Made by a program: the position numbers and the translations under genes
The notes under the pieces: generated by a model
What the model saw: only the letters and a program-made list of their open reading frames with translations
The model's database searches: none
Told to the model about the DNA's origin: nothing
Assembly: GCA_017394605.1 (NCBI GenBank)
Contig: JAFPXU010000085.1
Coordinates: 1 to 23,601 of the forward strand
Length of the DNA: 23,601 nucleotides
Direction: 5' to 3'
Source: Clostridia bacterium
GTDB taxonomy: Bacteria; Bacillota_A; Clostridia; Christensenellales; CAG-138
Part shown: positions 23,397-23,601 of the stretch, piece by piece
Layout: each line of letters opens with the position of its first letter
Numbering within the stretch: the stretch's first letter is position 1

Positions 23397-23434
23397 AAAA
23401 AAACAGCGCGGCGCCGGAAATCCGGTCCGCGCTG
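23397..23434 (-). terminator. Strong minus-strand terminator facing uvrC
   Basis: CAGCGCGG (23404-23411) pairs with CCGCGCTG (23427-23434), with a further CCGG/CCGG pairing inside and an AAAT loop. Seven Ts follow on the minus strand (23397-23403), whereas the plus strand continues AATGCTTGC without a T tract. The terminator therefore serves a transcript arriving from beyond the right edge, and only poorly the uvrC transcript. Confidence 0.75.
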
Positions 23435-23459
23435 AATGCTTGCTGATTGGATGAATCGA

Positions 23460-23601
23460 GGGTTCTATATTAAAGATTGGGGTAAGAAAAAAAGATTAAG
23501 AGATAATTCATAAAAAAGAAGGAGCATTGTGCTTCGCTCTCAAGTAAAGTTAAGTTACCACACAAAAACTCAAAGAGAGGATGACAATGCTCATATGAAT
23601 C
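23460..23601. mobile_element. A+T-rich segment, possible left end of an insertion sequence (continues off the edge)
   Basis: From GGGTTCTATATTAAAGATTG (starting at 23460) the base composition changes abruptly from about half G+C to strongly A+T-rich with purine runs (AAGAAAAAAAGATTAAG). Insertion-sequence ends that begin GGG/GGC and are followed by a short A+T-rich leader are common in the ISL3-like group, but I cannot confirm the family. On the plus strand AAGGAG at 23518-23523 precedes a GTG (23529) whose frame stays open to the edge. A five-codon frame (23581-23598) overlaps an ATG at 23595. On the minus strand a 43-codon frame enters from the edge and stops at 23470. No transposase motif is visible in any of them. 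Confidence 0.3.
23522..23592. repeat. Inverted repeat GAGCATTGT / ACAATGCTC near the right edge
   Basis: GAGCATTGT (23522-23530) and its exact reverse complement ACAATGCTC (23584-23592) lie 53 bases apart in the A+T-rich tail. Each arm sits next to a purine-rich Shine-Dalgarno-like stretch, so pairing in RNA could mask translation starts. This would fit control of a transposase, but it may be coincidental. Confidence 0.4.

Noticed and set aside
1..23601. CRISPR array, tRNA, rRNA, riboswitch, phage or toxin-antitoxin module
   Set aside because: No regularly spaced repeats, no cloverleaf or conserved aptamer core, and no small paired genes beyond those described were found by reading both strands.

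Overview
The window is a stretch of chromosomal housekeeping genes, roughly half G+C by eye, from a bacterium of the Bacillota, most likely the Clostridia. The evidence is the gene set (MutS2, a DivIC/FtsL-type septum protein, Asp23/YloU, a FakA-type DAK protein, an OmpR-type regulator with kinase and HtrA), strong AGGAGG-type ribosome binding sites, frequent TTG and GTG starts, and two gene orders shared with Bacillus subtilis: rho-rpmE and asp23(yloU)-fakA(yloV)-recG. I cannot name the genus.

Layout. Positions 1-1902 (minus strand) carry rho followed by the start of rpmE. Positions 1903-2117 form a divergent control region whose two best sigma-A promoters overlap face to face. Positions 2118-3286 (plus) hold a small septum-initiator protein and a short Ppx/GppA phosphatase. 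Positions 3368-6839 (minus) are a three-gene unit of response regulator, sensor kinase and membrane-anchored HtrA protease, which looks like an envelope or secretion stress module. Upstream on the same strand lie mutS2 (6941-9304) and an unusual gene (9383-10894) in which a small basic domain is joined in frame to an AlaC-type aminotransferase. Its promoter sits inside a striking repeated operator-like region (10923-10984). A GT-C-like polytopic membrane protein follows at 11026-12906.

Positions 12950-19988 are a long minus-strand run, probably one operon with internal control points. In transcription order it contains an alpha/beta hydrolase, a NagB-fold protein that has lost the known catalytic residues, a family 4 uracil-DNA glycosylase, YebC, Asp23, FakA and RecG. 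The first two junctions are 4-base overlaps. A divergent promoter pair at about 20019-20123 separates this run from a plus-strand DNA-maintenance cluster: exonuclease III, Maf and UvrC (20178-23341). The last 140 bases are distinctly A+T-rich and follow a strong terminator that faces back towards uvrC. They look like the edge of a mobile element or foreign segment continuing outside the window.

DNA repair is over-represented (MutS2, RecG, UDG, ExoIII, UvrC, with Maf as nucleotide-pool hygiene). I found no CRISPR array, phage module, secondary-metabolite cluster, tRNA, rRNA or riboswitch. The best candidates for something new are the domain-aminotransferase fusion with its phased repeat operator, and the degenerate NagB-like protein.
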